From: Pikeienuella piscinae
GTDB taxonomy: Bacteria; Pseudomonadota; Alphaproteobacteria; Rhodobacterales; Rhodobacteraceae
Length of the DNA stretch: 64,000 bases
Direction: 5' to 3'
Assembly (NCBI RefSeq): GCF_011044155.1
Contig: NZ_CP049056.1
Coordinates: 3,724,001-3,788,000 of the forward strand
The notes beneath the pieces are model-generated. The model was given only the letters and a program-made list of their open reading frames with translations, was not told the origin of the DNA and did not search any database. The position numbers were made by a program, and so were the translations under genes. Shown here piece by piece: positions 39,184-49,170 of the stretch. How positions within the stretch are numbered: position 1 is the first letter of the stretch; the number at the start of each line of letters is the position of its first letter.

Positions 39184-40024
39184 CGAGCCCGTCCAGAAAA
39201 CCGTTGATCGCTTCGAGCGCGGCGGGCTCGTCGAGCCGGGGAATATGGCCGCGGCCGGGGATCTCGGCGGTGATGAGGGCGGGTATTTGCGCCGCCATCT
39301 CGACCAGGGTGGCGGCGCTCAGGAGGTCGGAGTTCGCGCCCCGGAGCGCCAGTGTCGGTATCGGCTTCAGCGCCGCGAAGAGAGGCCAGAGATCACCGCC
39401 TTCCGGGCCGGCCGCGGCGACCTGCGCCAGCGTCGCGTCGCGCAGCTTCGGATCATAGGCGAGCGTCAGCCCTTCCGCCGTCACCACATAGCTTCGCTCC
39501 GCCCAGTCGGACCAGAAGCCCGCATCGACATCGGTGAAGGCCGCGCCGAACAGCGCCTTGAGGCCCGCTGCCGCCTCCGTCATCGTCTTCGCCTCGGGCG
39601 GGATGCCGAGATAGCCGATGATCTTCGCGATCCCGTCCGCCTCGATCACTGGGCCGACATCGTTCAGAACGATGCCCGCGAGCCGTTCGGGCCGTGTCGT
39701 CGCGATCATCGCCGCGAGGATGCCGCCACGCGAGGAGCCGACGACCACCGCGCGTTCGACGTCGAGATGATCGAGTAGCGCCAGCGCGTCGCCGGCCTCG
39801 ACCATCGCGTTGTAATGGCTGAAATCCGGGTCGAAATCCGATGCGCCGCGCCCCCGGCAGTCGAGCCGGATGAGTCGCCGCCGCGCTTTCATCGCGGTTG
39901 CGAAATGGTCGAAATCACGACCCGAACGGGTCAGCCCCGCGAGGCACAGGAGAGGGGCGCCCGGTCCGCCCGGCTCATCCCGATAGGCGAGTTGCAACCC
40001 GTCGGCGGTGCGAAAGCGCTTCAT
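39176..40024 (-). CDS. Alpha/beta hydrolase
   Basis: A 282-residue alpha/beta hydrolase. The nucleophile elbow is VVGSSRGG (S98), the oxyanion region is LAGLTRSGRDF, and the late histidine sits in GRGHIPRLDEP. An acid residue is expected in LRGANSDLLS. It overlaps the dehalogenase stop by 4 nt and the dehydratase start by 8 nt, so it belongs to the same transcript. Substrate unknown; proline iminopeptidase or dienelactone hydrolase-like enzymes share this pattern. Confidence 0.88.
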   Translation of the reverse strand: MKRFRTADGLQLAYRDEPGGPGAPLLCLAGLTRSGRDFDHFATAMKARRRLIRLDCRGRGASDFDPDFSHYNAMVEAGDALALLDHLDVERAVVVGSSRGGILAAMIATTRPERLAGIVLNDVGPVIEADGIAKIIGYLGIPPEAKTMTEAAAGLKALFGAAFTDVDAGFWSDWAERSYVVTAEGLTLAYDPKLRDATLAQVAAAGPEGGDLWPLFAALKPIPTLALRGANSDLLSAATLVEMAAQIPALITAEIPGRGHIPRLDEPAALEAINGFLDGLDD

Positions 40025-40710
40025 CGTCCGGCCTGCGCCAGCTCCGGAATCCTGGTGAGATCTTCAAGTGTCGTCCGGGGGCGCCAGGGCAGCCGTTCCT
40101 CCGGCTCGCCCGCGCGGTTCACCCAGACGGTCTGAAAACCGTAACCCGTGGCGGCGGCGGCGTCCCAGCCGTTCGAGGAAACGAAGAGCACGTTCTCGGG
40201 CCTGGTCATGAATTTCTCGCCGACCAGATCATAAACCCTGCGATGCGGCTTGAAGACGCCGACGCTTTCCACCGAAAGCACGGCGTCGAGGAGCGCGCCG
40301 AGCCCGGCGCTCCTGATCGCCGCTCCCAGCATCTCCGGCGAACCGTTGGACAGGATCGCGGTGGCGAAGCCCGAAGCCTTCAGCGTCGAGAGCATTGCGG
40401 GAACCTCGGCGAAGGCGGACAACTCCCAGTAAAGCGCGAGGAGCCGCTCGCGAAGCTCGGGGTCGTCGATCCCTTCCGCCGCCAGCGCGTAGTCGAGGCC
40501 GTTCTGCGTCACCTCCCAGAAGTCCACATGCGCGTCGGCCACGGCGCGGAGCCAGCTGTACTGAAGTTGCTTCAGCCGCCATGTGGCGGCGATGGCGGGC
40601 CATTTTGCGGCGAAGCCTTGGCGTCCGGGTTCGCCGGCTGCGGCCCGCGCCGCCGCGGTCACGTCGAAGAGCGTGCCGTATGCGTCGAATACGCAGGTCG
40701 TGATCGTCAT
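40021..40710 (-). CDS. Haloacid dehalogenase, type II
   Basis: A 229-residue HAD-superfamily enzyme. The nucleophile is D9 in VFDAYGTLFD, motif II is LSNGSPEM, the lysine motif is GVFKPHRRVYDL, and FVSSNGWDAAAATG is typical of L-2-haloacid dehalogenases. It would hydrolyse L-2-haloacids to D-2-hydroxyacids, though some members have other substrates. It is 12 nt downstream of the transglycosylase gene. Confidence 0.9.
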   Translation of the reverse strand: MTITTCVFDAYGTLFDVTAAARAAAGEPGRQGFAAKWPAIAATWRLKQLQYSWLRAVADAHVDFWEVTQNGLDYALAAEGIDDPELRERLLALYWELSAFAEVPAMLSTLKASGFATAILSNGSPEMLGAAIRSAGLGALLDAVLSVESVGVFKPHRRVYDLVGEKFMTRPENVLFVSSNGWDAAAATGYGFQTVWVNRAGEPEERLPWRPRTTLEDLTRIPELAQAGR

Positions 40711-40722
40711 CGGAACATCCTC

Positions 40723-42663
40723 TCAGCGCCCGAGCGCATCCTGTTTCAGCCGGAAGGCGACCGGCTGGCCGGCTATGCGGCTGCGGTAGATCTGCAACCC
40801 CTCCAGCACGCGCTGGACGTAGTTGCGGGTCTCGTCGAATGGGATCGTCTCCAGCCAGTCGATCCAGTCGATGGCGCCGGTGCGCGGATCGCCATAGGAG
40901 GCGATCCACCGGTCCACGCGGCCGGCGCCGGCGTTATAGGCCGCCGCCGCCATCGCCACCGAGCCGCCGAACTGCTCCAGTCGCCGTGCGAGATATGTTT
41001 GACCTAGCGTCGCGTTATAACGCCAGTCGCCTGTCAGCCGCGCCAGCGAATAGGGCTGATCGATCCAGCCTGCGACCTTTCTTGCGGTCGCTGGCATCAC
41101 CTGCATCAGTCCGCGCGCGCCGGCCGGGCTGATCGCTTCGGGGTTTAACTCGCTCTCCTGCCGGCCGATCGCCATGGCGAGCGCGGGCTCGACGCCGGCG
41201 TTGAAGCGCGCGAGTTCGGTGACGGGATAGTAATCGCCCCTCAGGACATGGCCTTTTCGCGCCGCGATCTTACCGATCCGGATAGCGGCGTCGGGCCGGT
41301 TCAGCGTGATCGCGAGATTGGCGGCCCCGGCGAGGTCGTCATAGGTGGAGAGGGTCGAGGCGAGATGGGTCAGGAACCAGTGCGCGCGGCGCCGGTCGCC
41401 GGCGGCGGAAAGGAGTTGCGCGGCGCGGACGATCGAGCGTCCGGCGAAACTGGCGCGCCGCCAGTCGCCATCCGGTCCGGCCGCGAGCGCGCTATCGGTC
41501 GGCACGCCGGCGCGTTCCGCCGCAAGCTGGCCGTAGAAGCTGGTCTGATGCTGGGCGCCGGTTCGATAGGCGCGCATCGCCCCGGACTCGTCCCCGCCGG
41601 CCTCATAAGCCCGGCCAAGCCAGTAATATCCCCGCCCGAGGCTGATCGGCGTCTCCACCGCGGCGATGAAACGGCTGAAATGCGTCGCCGCCCTGCCGGG
41701 ATCGTTGAGCCGCCGGAGCGCGATCCAGCCCGCAAGCCATTCGAGATCGGAGTAATCCGAGCCGCCGACCATGTGGTTCTGATTGGCGAGGTTGTAGGCG
41801 TCGACAAAGCGCCCCTGCCGATAGAGCCTGCGCACCAGAAGCCGGCGGCGGTGGCCCCAGACCTCTGGGCGGCCGAGCGAGTCGACGCTTCCGGTGCGCG
41901 ACTGGAGAAGAGAGCCGGCGCTGTCATAGAGATTCTTCTTCATCCGCCAGCGGAATCGCTCCCATGCGAGGCCGGGATCGTTTGCGAGTGACGCGGGCAC
42001 CGCGGCGATGGCTTCGTCGACGCCATTGCCCATGGCGTGGACGCGGGCCCGGGCCTCTATCAGCGCCGCCCAATCCGCCGAGACCAGCGGCTTCATCGCC
42101 TGCGCTTCGCCGGTCAGGCCGCGCCACAACAGTTCGTCCGCCCGCGCGGCGTGATGCGGCCGGATCAGGCCGCTATGCTCCGCGCGGAACGCGGCGGTCT
42201 CGCCGGGCGTCAGCGAGAAGCTTCGCCATGCGCGAATGATCTCCTGGTCCGCTTCGGCGTTTCGGCCCGCCGCCGCGAGCGCCTCCGCCCGGCGGAGCGC
42301 GCCGGCGCCCGTTTGCGTTCCCTCGACGCCGAGGAAGGCGTCGATTTCGCCAAGCGAGGCGCCGGGCGGGATCAGCGCCTCGCCCTTCGCCCTGATCCGC
42401 GAGAGATTTGGCCAGTCGCCATTCGTCGCGACGAAATCGCGATAGGCGCGCCAGTCGCCGTCGCCGGCCGAAAGCAACCGCCATTGATAAAGGGTGAGCG
42501 CGACCGGATCGCCCGCGGCCGCGGCGCGGCTTCGCGCTTCGCCCCAGTCCCGTTTGTCCGCCGCAGCCATCGAGGCGGCGACCTCGCTCGCCGCGTCGGA
42601 TCGCGCGGCTTCGGGCGAGGCGGTGATAAGCAGGATGGCGGCGAAGGCGGCGGGGCGAAACAT
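40723..42663 (-). CDS. Soluble lytic murein transglycosylase (Slt-like)
   Basis: A 646-residue periplasmic enzyme with an N-terminal signal peptide (about 1-22), a long alpha-superhelical domain (about 30-450) and a C-terminal SLT domain. The catalytic glutamate is in [22 protein letters not shown] (shown in part: GRQESELNP and [14 protein letters not shown]). It cleaves peptidoglycan to 1,6-anhydro-muropeptides, feeding the recycling pathway in which AmgK and MurU act. It is divergent from dapA across 194 nt. Confidence 0.93.
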   Translation of the reverse strand: MFRPAAFAAILLITASPEAARSDAASEVAASMAAADKRDWGEARSRAAAAGDPVALTLYQWRLLSAGDGDWRAYRDFVATNGDWPNLSRIRAKGEALIPPGASLGEIDAFLGVEGTQTGAGALRRAEALAAAGRNAEADQEIIRAWRSFSLTPGETAAFRAEHSGLIRPHHAARADELLWRGLTGEAQAMKPLVSADWAALIEARARVHAMGNGVDEAIAAVPASLANDPGLAWERFRWRMKKNLYDSAGSLLQSRTGSVDSLGRPEVWGHRRRLLVRRLYRQGRFVDAYNLANQNHMVGGSDYSDLEWLAGWIALRRLNDPGRAATHFSRFIAAVETPISLGRGYYWLGRAYEAGGDESGAMRAYRTGAQHQTSFYGQLAAERAGVPTDSALAAGPDGDWRRASFAGRSIVRAAQLLSAAGDRRRAHWFLTHLASTLSTYDDLAGAANLAITLNRPDAAIRIGKIAARKGHVLRGDYYPVTELARFNAGVEPALAMAIGRQESELNPEAISPAGARGLMQVMPATARKVAGWIDQPYSLARLTGDWRYNATLGQTYLARRLEQFGGSVAMAAAAYNAGAGRVDRWIASYGDPRTGAIDWIDWLETIPFDETRNYVQRVLEGLQIYRSRIAGQPVAFRLKQDALGR

Positions 42664-42857
42664 TGGCGGCTCCGTTGCTGGTGCGGATCGTCGCGGCGGA
42701 CCTTATCATCCCGTCCGCGCCGCGCCAGCCTCGTTTCGGGCCTTGCCGACGCCCGGGGACGGGCCGGGCGTTCTTGCGGAGGCGGCGCGCCGCGTATAAT
42801 GTCCGCCCGCCGCAGCGGCGCGATGGTCGCACCGCCGGCCATCCTGAGGTCAGACCC

Positions 42858-43736
42858 ATGTTCAGAGGCTCTCTTCCCGCGCTCGTCACCCCGTTTCGGG
42901 ACGGAGCGGTGGACGAGAAAACCCTGATCGAACTCGTCGAATGGCATATCGACGAAGGTTCGCACGGCCTCGTCCCGGTTGGCACAACAGGGGAGAGCCC
43001 GACGCTGAGCCATCAGGAGCACGAGCACGTCATCGAACTGGTGGTGAAGACCGCTGCGAAGCGCGTTCCGGTGATCGCCGGCGCCGGCTCGAACAACACG
43101 GACGAGGCGATCCGCTTCGTCACCTTCGCGAAGAAGGTCGGTGCGGACGGCGCGCTCGTCGTGACGCCCTATTACAACAAGCCGACGCAGCGCGGGCTCT
43201 ATGCGCATTTCAAGGCGCTGAACGACTGCGCCGACATTCCGATCATCATCTACAATATCCCGTCGCGCTCCGTCATCGACATGACCCCGGCGACGATGGG
43301 GGATCTGGCCAAGTTGAAGAACATCGTTGGCGTGAAGGACGCGACCGGGGATGTCTCGCGGGTCTCCGACCAGCGCGCGACCTGCGGCCATGACTTCATC
43401 CAGCTTACAGGCGAGGATCCGTCGGCGCTCGGCCACTGGTCGCAGGGCGGCGTCGGCTGCATCTCCGTCACCGCGAACGTCGCGCCGCGCGCCTGCGCAG
43501 AGTTTCAGGACGCGCTGGCGGCGGGCGAACGCGACCGGGCGCTGGCGATGCAGGATCGGCTTCTGCCTCTCCATCGTGCGATCTTCCTTGAGCCGGGAGT
43601 GGTCGGCGCCAAGACCGGACTTTCGCTCCTCGGCAAGTGCTCGGATGAGGTGCGCTCGCCCATCACCCCGGCGCTGCCCGAAACGAAAGAGGCGATCCGC
43701 TCCGCGATGGTCCACGCCGGGATTCTGAACGGCTGA
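42858..43736 (+). CDS. dapA: 4-hydroxy-tetrahydrodipicolinate synthase
   Basis: A 292-residue enzyme condensing pyruvate and aspartate semialdehyde, first committed step to lysine and diaminopimelate for peptidoglycan. Visible are [14 protein letters not shown], the tyrosine segment [22 protein letters not shown] and the Schiff-base K160 in GVKDATGD. I chose the ATG with CTGAGGT 7 nt upstream; a longer frame into the divergent promoter is a shadow. It is coupled to smpB (TGATG). Confidence 0.96.
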   Translation: MFRGSLPALVTPFRDGAVDEKTLIELVEWHIDEGSHGLVPVGTTGESPTLSHQEHEHVIELVVKTAAKRVPVIAGAGSNNTDEAIRFVTFAKKVGADGALVVTPYYNKPTQRGLYAHFKALNDCADIPIIIYNIPSRSVIDMTPATMGDLAKLKNIVGVKDATGDVSRVSDQRATCGHDFIQLTGEDPSALGHWSQGGVGCISVTANVAPRACAEFQDALAAGERDRALAMQDRLLPLHRAIFLEPGVVGAKTGLSLLGKCSDEVRSPITPALPETKEAIRSAMVHAGILNG

Positions 43737-44209
43737 TGGCCCCATCGAAGGAGCCGAAGCGGAAGATCGTCGCCGAGAACCGCAAGGCGCGGCACAATTA
43801 TTTCATCGAGGCCGAGGTCGAGGTCGGCATCATGCTCGAAGGGTCAGAGGTGAAGGCCCTGCGCGAAGGTCATGCGCAGATCGCCGAGAGTTACGCCAAT
43901 GTCGAAAGTGGAGAACTCTGGCTGATCAACAGCTACATCCCGTCCTATGACAAGGCGCGCACCTTTGGTCACGACGAGCGGCGGCGGCGCAAGCTTCTCG
44001 CCCACCGGAAAGAGATCGCGAAGTTCTGGCAGGGTATTGGGCGCGAAGGCGCCACGCTGGTGCCGCTGAAACTCTATTTCAACGAGAAGGGTGTCGCGAA
44101 ACTCTCGCTTGGAATCGCGAAGGGCAAGAAGATGTCCGACAAGCGCGAGACGGAGAAGAAGCGCGACTGGGCGCGCGACAAGGCGCGACTGTTGCGAGAA
44201 CGGGGTTGA
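43736..44209 (+). CDS. smpB: SsrA-binding protein SmpB
   Basis: A 157-residue partner of tmRNA in rescue of stalled ribosomes. The oligonucleotide-binding core includes [13 protein letters not shown] and [14 protein letters not shown], followed by a basic C-terminal tail ([16 protein letters not shown]) that enters the decoding channel. dapA-smpB synteny is common in Rhodobacterales. The tmRNA gene is not in this window. Confidence 0.96.
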   Translation: MAPSKEPKRKIVAENRKARHNYFIEAEVEVGIMLEGSEVKALREGHAQIAESYANVESGELWLINSYIPSYDKARTFGHDERRRRKLLAHRKEIAKFWQGIGREGATLVPLKLYFNEKGVAKLSLGIAKGKKMSDKRETEKKRDWARDKARLLRERG

Positions 44210-44937
44210 GACCGGAGCCGACGCGGCTGTTTGCGGCGCTGGAGGCGACATGGCCGCCGGCGGAGACCGTCGATGAGGCCGGCTGGCGGCTCCGGCGGGG
44301 CGGCGGCGGCGGCCGACGCGTTTCCGCCGCGACGAGGCTGCCTGACGCGCCGCCGGCGGATCGTGAAGGCGTTGCGGCGGCGGCGGCGGCGATGGCGAAA
44401 TGGGGCCAGGCGCCGCTCTTTCAGGTTCGCGCGGGCGACGAGGCGCTCGACGCTCTGCTGGCCGAGGAAGGCTATCATTTGGCTGACCCAACCCGGATTT
44501 TCGTTTCCGACGCGGCGGCGTTGCTGGATGACAAACCGGAGGTCGGGCGCGTCTTGCGGGGCGCCTGCCGCGTCGCGCTGATCGAAGAGATCTGGGCGGC
44601 GGGCGGAATCGGCGCCGAACGGTTGGCGGTGATGGAGCGCGCGCCGTCGCCGCGCACATACCTGATCGGCCGGCTCGGAGACCGGCCCGCGTCCGTCGCC
44701 TTCGCCGCCACCGATGGCGAGATCACGATGATCCACGCGGTGGAGACGCTCGCCGCCCAGCGCCGGAAAGGGGCGGCGCGCATGCTGATGGCCGCCGCCG
44801 CGCGCTTCGCCGAAGAAACCGGAGCGCGCTGGCTGGCGCTCGCGGCGACAGAGCGCAACGCCGCCGCCGGGGCGCTCTATCATCGCTTGGGCATGCAGGT
44901 CGCGACGCGCTATCATTATCGTGTGAAACCCGCCTGA
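44206..44937 (+). CDS. GNAT-family N-acetyltransferase
   Basis: A 243-residue protein whose second half is a GNAT domain with the acetyl-CoA-binding turn [11 protein letters not shown] and the late [15 protein letters not shown]. The first half is a degenerate repeat with a Gly/Arg-rich loop. The start is TTG, overlapping the smpB stop by 4 nt. Substrate unknown. Confidence 0.85.
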   Translation: MRPEPTRLFAALEATWPPAETVDEAGWRLRRGGGGGRRVSAATRLPDAPPADREGVAAAAAAMAKWGQAPLFQVRAGDEALDALLAEEGYHLADPTRIFVSDAAALLDDKPEVGRVLRGACRVALIEEIWAAGGIGAERLAVMERAPSPRTYLIGRLGDRPASVAFAATDGEITMIHAVETLAAQRRKGAARMLMAAAARFAEETGARWLALAATERNAAAGALYHRLGMQVATRYHYRVKPA

Positions 44938-44961
44938 GAGGCGGAGCCTGGGAGAGATGCT

Positions 44962-45531
44962 ATGAGTGACGCCAAGCTGACGGCGCTGGACCTGCCGCCC
45001 GAGACGCCGACGCCTGACGATATCAAGCGCTATTTCGAGGTCTGCGAGGAAAAGCTGGGGATGATCCCCAATGTCCTCGCCGCCTATGCGTTCTCGTCGG
45101 ATCGGCTGCGCGCCTTCTCGCAGATGTATAACGCCCTGATGCTGGGCGAGAGTGAGCTTTCCAAGGCTGAGCGCGAGATGATCGCGGTCGCGGTCTCGGC
45201 CGAGAATCACTGTTTCTACTGCCTCGTCGCGCATGGCGCCGCGGTTCGGCAACTGACCGGCGATCCCGCGCTCGCGGAAACGATCGCCGCCAATTACCGC
45301 CATGCCGATCTGGAGCCGCGCCAGCGCGCGATGCTCGATTTCGCGGTGAAGATGACGAAGGCGAGCAACACGATCGAGGAAGCGGACCGCGAGGCGCTGC
45401 GCGCCGCGGGATTCTCCAATCGCGCCATCTGGGATATCGCCGAGGTTGCGGGTTTCTTCAACATGACCAACCGGGTGTCCTCTGCGGTCGGCATGCGGCC
45501 GAACGAGGCGTATCACGGCATGGCGCGGTGA
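44962..45531 (+). CDS. AhpD/carboxymuconolactone decarboxylase-like peroxidase-related protein
   Basis: A 189-residue helical protein with the redox CxxC motif in AENHCFYCLVAHGAA, the signature of the peroxidase-related AhpD-like branch. It may reduce peroxides using a thiol partner. It is 24 nt downstream of the acetyltransferase and overlaps the GTG start of the OmpA-like gene by 4 nt, so it may act in stress at the envelope. Confidence 0.9.
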   Translation: MSDAKLTALDLPPETPTPDDIKRYFEVCEEKLGMIPNVLAAYAFSSDRLRAFSQMYNALMLGESELSKAEREMIAVAVSAENHCFYCLVAHGAAVRQLTGDPALAETIAANYRHADLEPRQRAMLDFAVKMTKASNTIEEADREALRAAGFSNRAIWDIAEVAGFFNMTNRVSSAVGMRPNEAYHGMAR

Positions 45532-46472
45532 GAGCGCTCGCCTTCGCTCTTGTCGCCGTCCTGACCTTCGCCGCCGCCGCCGGGGCGGCGGAGGAGGAGT
45601 TCACGCCTGAATTCGGCGCGCTCGAAGGCGCGGAGCTGAGCCATTTCCTGACCCGGAATTTCGACGCCTACAAGCTGCCTGTCGGTCAGTTCACCCGCGA
45701 CGAGCAGCCGGTGAACGTGATCGAAGGCCGGATTCGCGAGTTCGTCTACCGGGCCGAGGATGAGACCTCGACGCTGGAGGCGGTGCGGAATTACCAGCGC
45801 CGGTTCACCGAGCTCGGCTACCGGACACTTTTCGAATGCGCCGGCGACGAATGCGGCGGTTTCGATTTCCGTTTCAACGCCTATCTGGTGGAGCCGCCGG
45901 CGATGCGGTTCGATCTCGCTGACTTCCGCTATCTCGCGGTCGAGGACGAAGCGCGCGAGCGCCACGCCTCCGTGATCGCGTCGCGCCAGGGCGGGCGGCT
46001 CTTCGTCCAGATCATCGCGGTCGAGGGGGAGACCGCGCCGGAGCGGATGACTGCGGCGGGGGAGGCGCCGCCGCCGCGCGTCAAACCGGGACAGGCGCGG
46101 CTCTTCGCGCTTGCGCGGCGTTTGACCGAACAAGGCCACGCGCCGCTCGACGGGGTCGCTTTCGAGGCCGGCTCGGCGAAGCTGACCGATGACTCGGCTC
46201 CGGTGTTGACCCAGGCGGCGGAGCTGTTGCGCGCACGCCCCGACCTGCGTTTCTTTGTCGTCGGCCATACCGACAATCAGGGCGGGTTCGATGGCAATCT
46301 CTCCCTTTCCCGCGCGCGGGCGGAGACGGTGGCTACGCGGCTTGCGGCGGAGGAGGGCGTGCAGCCCGGCCAACTTGTTCCGAAAGGCGTCGGCTATCTC
46401 GCACCCCGCGCGTCGAACGCGACGCCAGAGGGGCGCGCCGAGAACCGGCGGGTCGAACTGGTCCTGGAATAG
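45528..46472 (+). CDS. DUF4892-like and OmpA C-terminal domain protein
   Basis: A 314-residue exported protein starting at GTG. A signal peptide (about 1-20) is followed by a DUF4892-like domain (about 30-170; FVYRAEDETSTLEAV, FRFNAYLVEPPAMRFDL) and a C-terminal OmpA/MotB-type peptidoglycan-binding domain (about 190-314) with VVGHTDNQGGFDGNLSLSRA and NRRVEL. It should sit in the periplasm or outer membrane, anchored to peptidoglycan. Function of the first domain unknown. Confidence 0.88.
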   Translation: MRALAFALVAVLTFAAAAGAAEEEFTPEFGALEGAELSHFLTRNFDAYKLPVGQFTRDEQPVNVIEGRIREFVYRAEDETSTLEAVRNYQRRFTELGYRTLFECAGDECGGFDFRFNAYLVEPPAMRFDLADFRYLAVEDEARERHASVIASRQGGRLFVQIIAVEGETAPERMTAAGEAPPPRVKPGQARLFALARRLTEQGHAPLDGVAFEAGSAKLTDDSAPVLTQAAELLRARPDLRFFVVGHTDNQGGFDGNLSLSRARAETVATRLAAEEGVQPGQLVPKGVGYLAPRASNATPEGRAENRRVELVLE

Positions 46473-46533
46473 GGTCGAATCAGGCCGCCGAACGCCGTCG
46501 TTCACGCGCGATCACGGTCGTGGGCCGGACCGA

Positions 46534-46556
46534 AGCGGGGCCGATGTGGCCCCCGC
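46534..46556. terminator. Hairpin between convergent genes
   Basis: Arms AGCGGGGCC and GGCCCCCGCT with one bulge and a 5-nt loop, right where the OmpA-like and methyltransferase genes converge. No T tract, so at best a weak bidirectional terminator. Confidence 0.35.
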
Positions 46557-47774
46557 TCAATCGCGGCTGAACCGCGCGGCGATTTCGACATGCGGCGACC
46601 AGCGGAACTGATCGACCGGCTGCACCCAGTCGAGCCGGTAGCCGCCGTCGATAAGCAGTCGCGCGTCGCGGGCGAAGGTCGCCGGATTGCAGGAGAGCGC
46701 GGCGACGCGCGGCGGGCCGCCCTTCGCCAGCTCCGCGCTTTGCATCGCCGCGCCGGCTCTCGGCGGGTCGATCACCACCGCGTCGAGCCCTGTGAGTTCG
46801 TGCGACGTGAGCGGCCGGCGGAAAAGGTCGCGCCTTATCGCGACGAGTTTCTTCAATCCCGCGGTGTTGCGCCAGCCGGTCTGCATCGCGTCGAGCATCG
46901 CCGCCTCGCCTTCGATGGCGAGCACTTCCGCGCTGTCGGCCAGCGGCAACGAAAACGTCCCGCACCCGGCGAAGAGGTCGCCGATGCGTTTGGATCGCCC
47001 GATTGCCTCGCGCGTCGCCGACAGGAGCGCCGCCTCGCCTTCCTTCGTGGCCTGAAGAAAGGCGCCTGGCGGCGGCGTCACAAGCGCCGTGCCGAAGCGC
47101 TGCGTCGGCGGGCGACGCTCAGCGATAATCTCGCCGTTCCACGAAAGCCGCGCGAGATCGTGATCGGCGGCGAGCGCGGCGGCCGCGAGCAGCCCCGCGC
47201 GGTCCAGCGGTTTCGCCTCCGCGATGGCGAGATCGACGCCTGCATCCGCGAGCGTCGCCACGCCCCGTATCTCGCCCTGTCTCGACGCGCCGAGTCGCGC
47301 CGCCCCGCGCACCGCGCCGAGCGCGCCGAGCAGCGCGGGCGCGACGACTTCGCAGCGTTCCACCTCGACGATCACATCGCCGGCGCGTTCGTGAAAGCCG
47401 GCGATTACGGTTTTCCTGGTGCGTCGCGCTGAGAAACCCGCGCGTCGACGGCTCCGCGGGGGCGAGGTGATCGTCTCCCTTATCTCAACGCCGCCGATGC
47501 CGCGCGCGCGCAGCGCTTCGGCGATCCGGTCACGCTTCCAGGCGACCAGCAGCGCGTCGTCGGCATGCTGAAGGGCGCAGCCGCCGCAGGCGCCGAAATG
47601 CGGGCAGGGCGGCGTCGTGCGATGAGGCGATCGAGTCAGTATTTCGGGCGTCGCCATCCTGCCGTCCGTCACCGCGCCCCGCACCCGCTCTCCCGGCAGG
47701 GTGAAAGGTGCGAATACGCCGTCGCCCTGGCCGTCGCCTTCGGCGGCGAGGCGGTCAATGATGATCGTCTTCAT
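46557..47774 (-). CDS. RlmD/TrmA-like RNA (uracil-5-)-methyltransferase
   Basis: A 405-residue SAM-dependent methyltransferase. An N-terminal TRAM-like region is followed by the 4Fe-4S ligands C57, C63 and C66 in PPCPHFGACGGCALQ and a fourth Cys in VERCEVV. The SAM motif is LFAGCGTFSLPLA, and the catalytic Cys is in ALSCNPATFARD. It methylates a uracil in rRNA (U1939 of 23S in RlmD). It is divergent from pgsA. Confidence 0.9.
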   Translation of the reverse strand: MKTIIIDRLAAEGDGQGDGVFAPFTLPGERVRGAVTDGRMATPEILTRSPHRTTPPCPHFGACGGCALQHADDALLVAWKRDRIAEALRARGIGGVEIRETITSPPRSRRRAGFSARRTRKTVIAGFHERAGDVIVEVERCEVVAPALLGALGAVRGAARLGASRQGEIRGVATLADAGVDLAIAEAKPLDRAGLLAAAALAADHDLARLSWNGEIIAERRPPTQRFGTALVTPPPGAFLQATKEGEAALLSATREAIGRSKRIGDLFAGCGTFSLPLADSAEVLAIEGEAAMLDAMQTGWRNTAGLKKLVAIRRDLFRRPLTSHELTGLDAVVIDPPRAGAAMQSAELAKGGPPRVAALSCNPATFARDARLLIDGGYRLDWVQPVDQFRWSPHVEIAARFSRD

Positions 47775-47891
47775 TGGAACGGCATATCTCCAACGTCACC
47801 GCGCCGAAAGAGTGGCAGGACGCGTCGAGACCGCCGCTCCGGCGACGTTACGACCCTTGACCCCGGTTCGGCGATCGCGAATGTGAACGCC

Positions 47892-48464
47892 ATGCGCCTC
47901 ACCATCCCCAACACGCTCACGATCGGTCGCGTCGTCGCCGCGCCCCTGGTCGCATTCGTTTTTCTGGTGCTGGCGCGTCCGCTGGCCGATATCGTCGCTT
48001 TTCTTCTGTTCACCATCGCCGGGCTCAGTGATTTCCTCGACGGTTGGCTCGCCCGGCGGTGGGGTCAGGTCAGCGCGTTCGGCCGGATGCTGGACCCGAT
48101 CGCCGACAAGGCGATGATCGCGGTCACCGGCGCGGTTCTGGTCGGGCTTTTCGATCTTTCAGCCGGGGTCACGATCCCCGTTACGGTTATCCTCGTGCGT
48201 GAGACGCTGGTTTCGGGGCTTCGGGAATATCTCAAGGGCGCGCGGGTGCTGGACGTGACGCAGCTTGCGAAGTGGAAGACGACGGCGCAGATGATCGCCT
48301 TCGGCGCGCTTCTGCTCGCCGGCGCGGTCGAAGCGCCAGACAACTGGATCAGCGTCGCCGGAATCGCGCTTCTGTGGCTTGCAGCCGCGCTGACGGCGCT
48401 CAGCGGGTGGGATTACTTCTCCAAGGGTCTCGCCTATATGAAGAGCGAGGAGGAGCGGATATGA
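47892..48464 (+). CDS. pgsA: CDP-diacylglycerol-glycerol-3-phosphate 3-phosphatidyltransferase
   Basis: A 190-residue inner-membrane enzyme with the CDP-alcohol phosphotransferase motif in SDFLDGWLARRWGQVSAFGR followed by MLDPIADK. It makes phosphatidylglycerol phosphate, the precursor of phosphatidylglycerol and cardiolipin. I chose the ATG giving MRLTIPNTLTIGR; an upstream in-frame extension runs antisense into the methyltransferase gene. Its stop overlaps the moaD start (ATGA). Confidence 0.95.
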   Translation: MRLTIPNTLTIGRVVAAPLVAFVFLVLARPLADIVAFLLFTIAGLSDFLDGWLARRWGQVSAFGRMLDPIADKAMIAVTGAVLVGLFDLSAGVTIPVTVILVRETLVSGLREYLKGARVLDVTQLAKWKTTAQMIAFGALLLAGAVEAPDNWISVAGIALLWLAAALTALSGWDYFSKGLAYMKSEEERI

Positions 48465-48709
48465 AAGTGCTCTATTTCGCCTGGCTGAGAGAACGGATCG
48501 GGGAGAGCGAGGAGATCGTGGACGCGTCCGGCCTCGCCACCGTCTCCGACCTGGTCACAGCGCTTCGCGCGAAGGGCGAACGACATGAGGCCGCGTTCGC
48601 GGAGCCCGCCGCCGTGCGGGTCGCGGTGAACCGCAAGGTGCGGGATTTCGACGCTCCGCTCGATGGCGCGACCGAAGTTGCGTTCTTCCCGCCGATGACG
48701 GGGGGTTGA
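48461..48709 (+). CDS. moaD: Molybdopterin synthase sulfur carrier subunit MoaD
   Basis: An 82-residue ubiquitin-like protein ending in Gly-Gly (FFPPMTGG), the residues thiocarboxylated to carry sulfur to molybdopterin. It starts at the ATG overlapping the pgsA stop and has AGGAGCG before it. moaE follows 10 nt later. Confidence 0.95.
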   Translation: MKVLYFAWLRERIGESEEIVDASGLATVSDLVTALRAKGERHEAAFAEPAAVRVAVNRKVRDFDAPLDGATEVAFFPPMTGG

Positions 48710-48719
48710 CAGGTTCGCG

Positions 48720-49157
48720 ATGGCGGTCCGGGTCCAGACAGCGGATTTCGACCTCGGGGCGGAGGCCGCGGCGCTGGCGACGGGCGCGGGCGCTGTGGTG
48801 ACGTTCACCGGGATCGTGCGCGGCGAAGATGTCGAAGCGATGACGCTGGAGCATTACCCCGGCATGACCGAAGACGCCCTGACCGGAATCGAGGCCGAAG
48901 CGCGCCGGCGTTGGGCGCTCACCGACGCCCTGATCATCCACCGTGTCGGGCGGCTCGCGCCCGGCGAGCAGATCATGATGGTCGGCACAGCCAGCCGTCA
49001 TCGCGCCGAAGCGTTCGCGGCCGCCGAGTTCATGATGGACTATCTCAAGACAGGCGCCCCCTTCTGGAAGATGGAGGAGACGGCGGCCGGCGCCCGGTGG
49101 GTCGATGCGCGCGAATCAGACGACGACGCCGTCCTGCGCTGGAGGCGGACTGACTGA
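48720..49157 (+). CDS. moaE: Molybdopterin synthase catalytic subunit MoaE
   Basis: A 145-residue catalytic subunit with VTFTGIVRGED, LEHYPGMTE and the catalytic lysine segment APFWKMEE. With MoaD it inserts two sulfurs into precursor Z to form molybdopterin. Other mo genes are not in this window. Confidence 0.95.
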   Translation: MAVRVQTADFDLGAEAAALATGAGAVVTFTGIVRGEDVEAMTLEHYPGMTEDALTGIEAEARRRWALTDALIIHRVGRLAPGEQIMMVGTASRHRAEAFAAAEFMMDYLKTGAPFWKMEETAAGARWVDARESDDDAVLRWRRTD

Positions 49158-49170
49158 CCCTCAGACGCTG

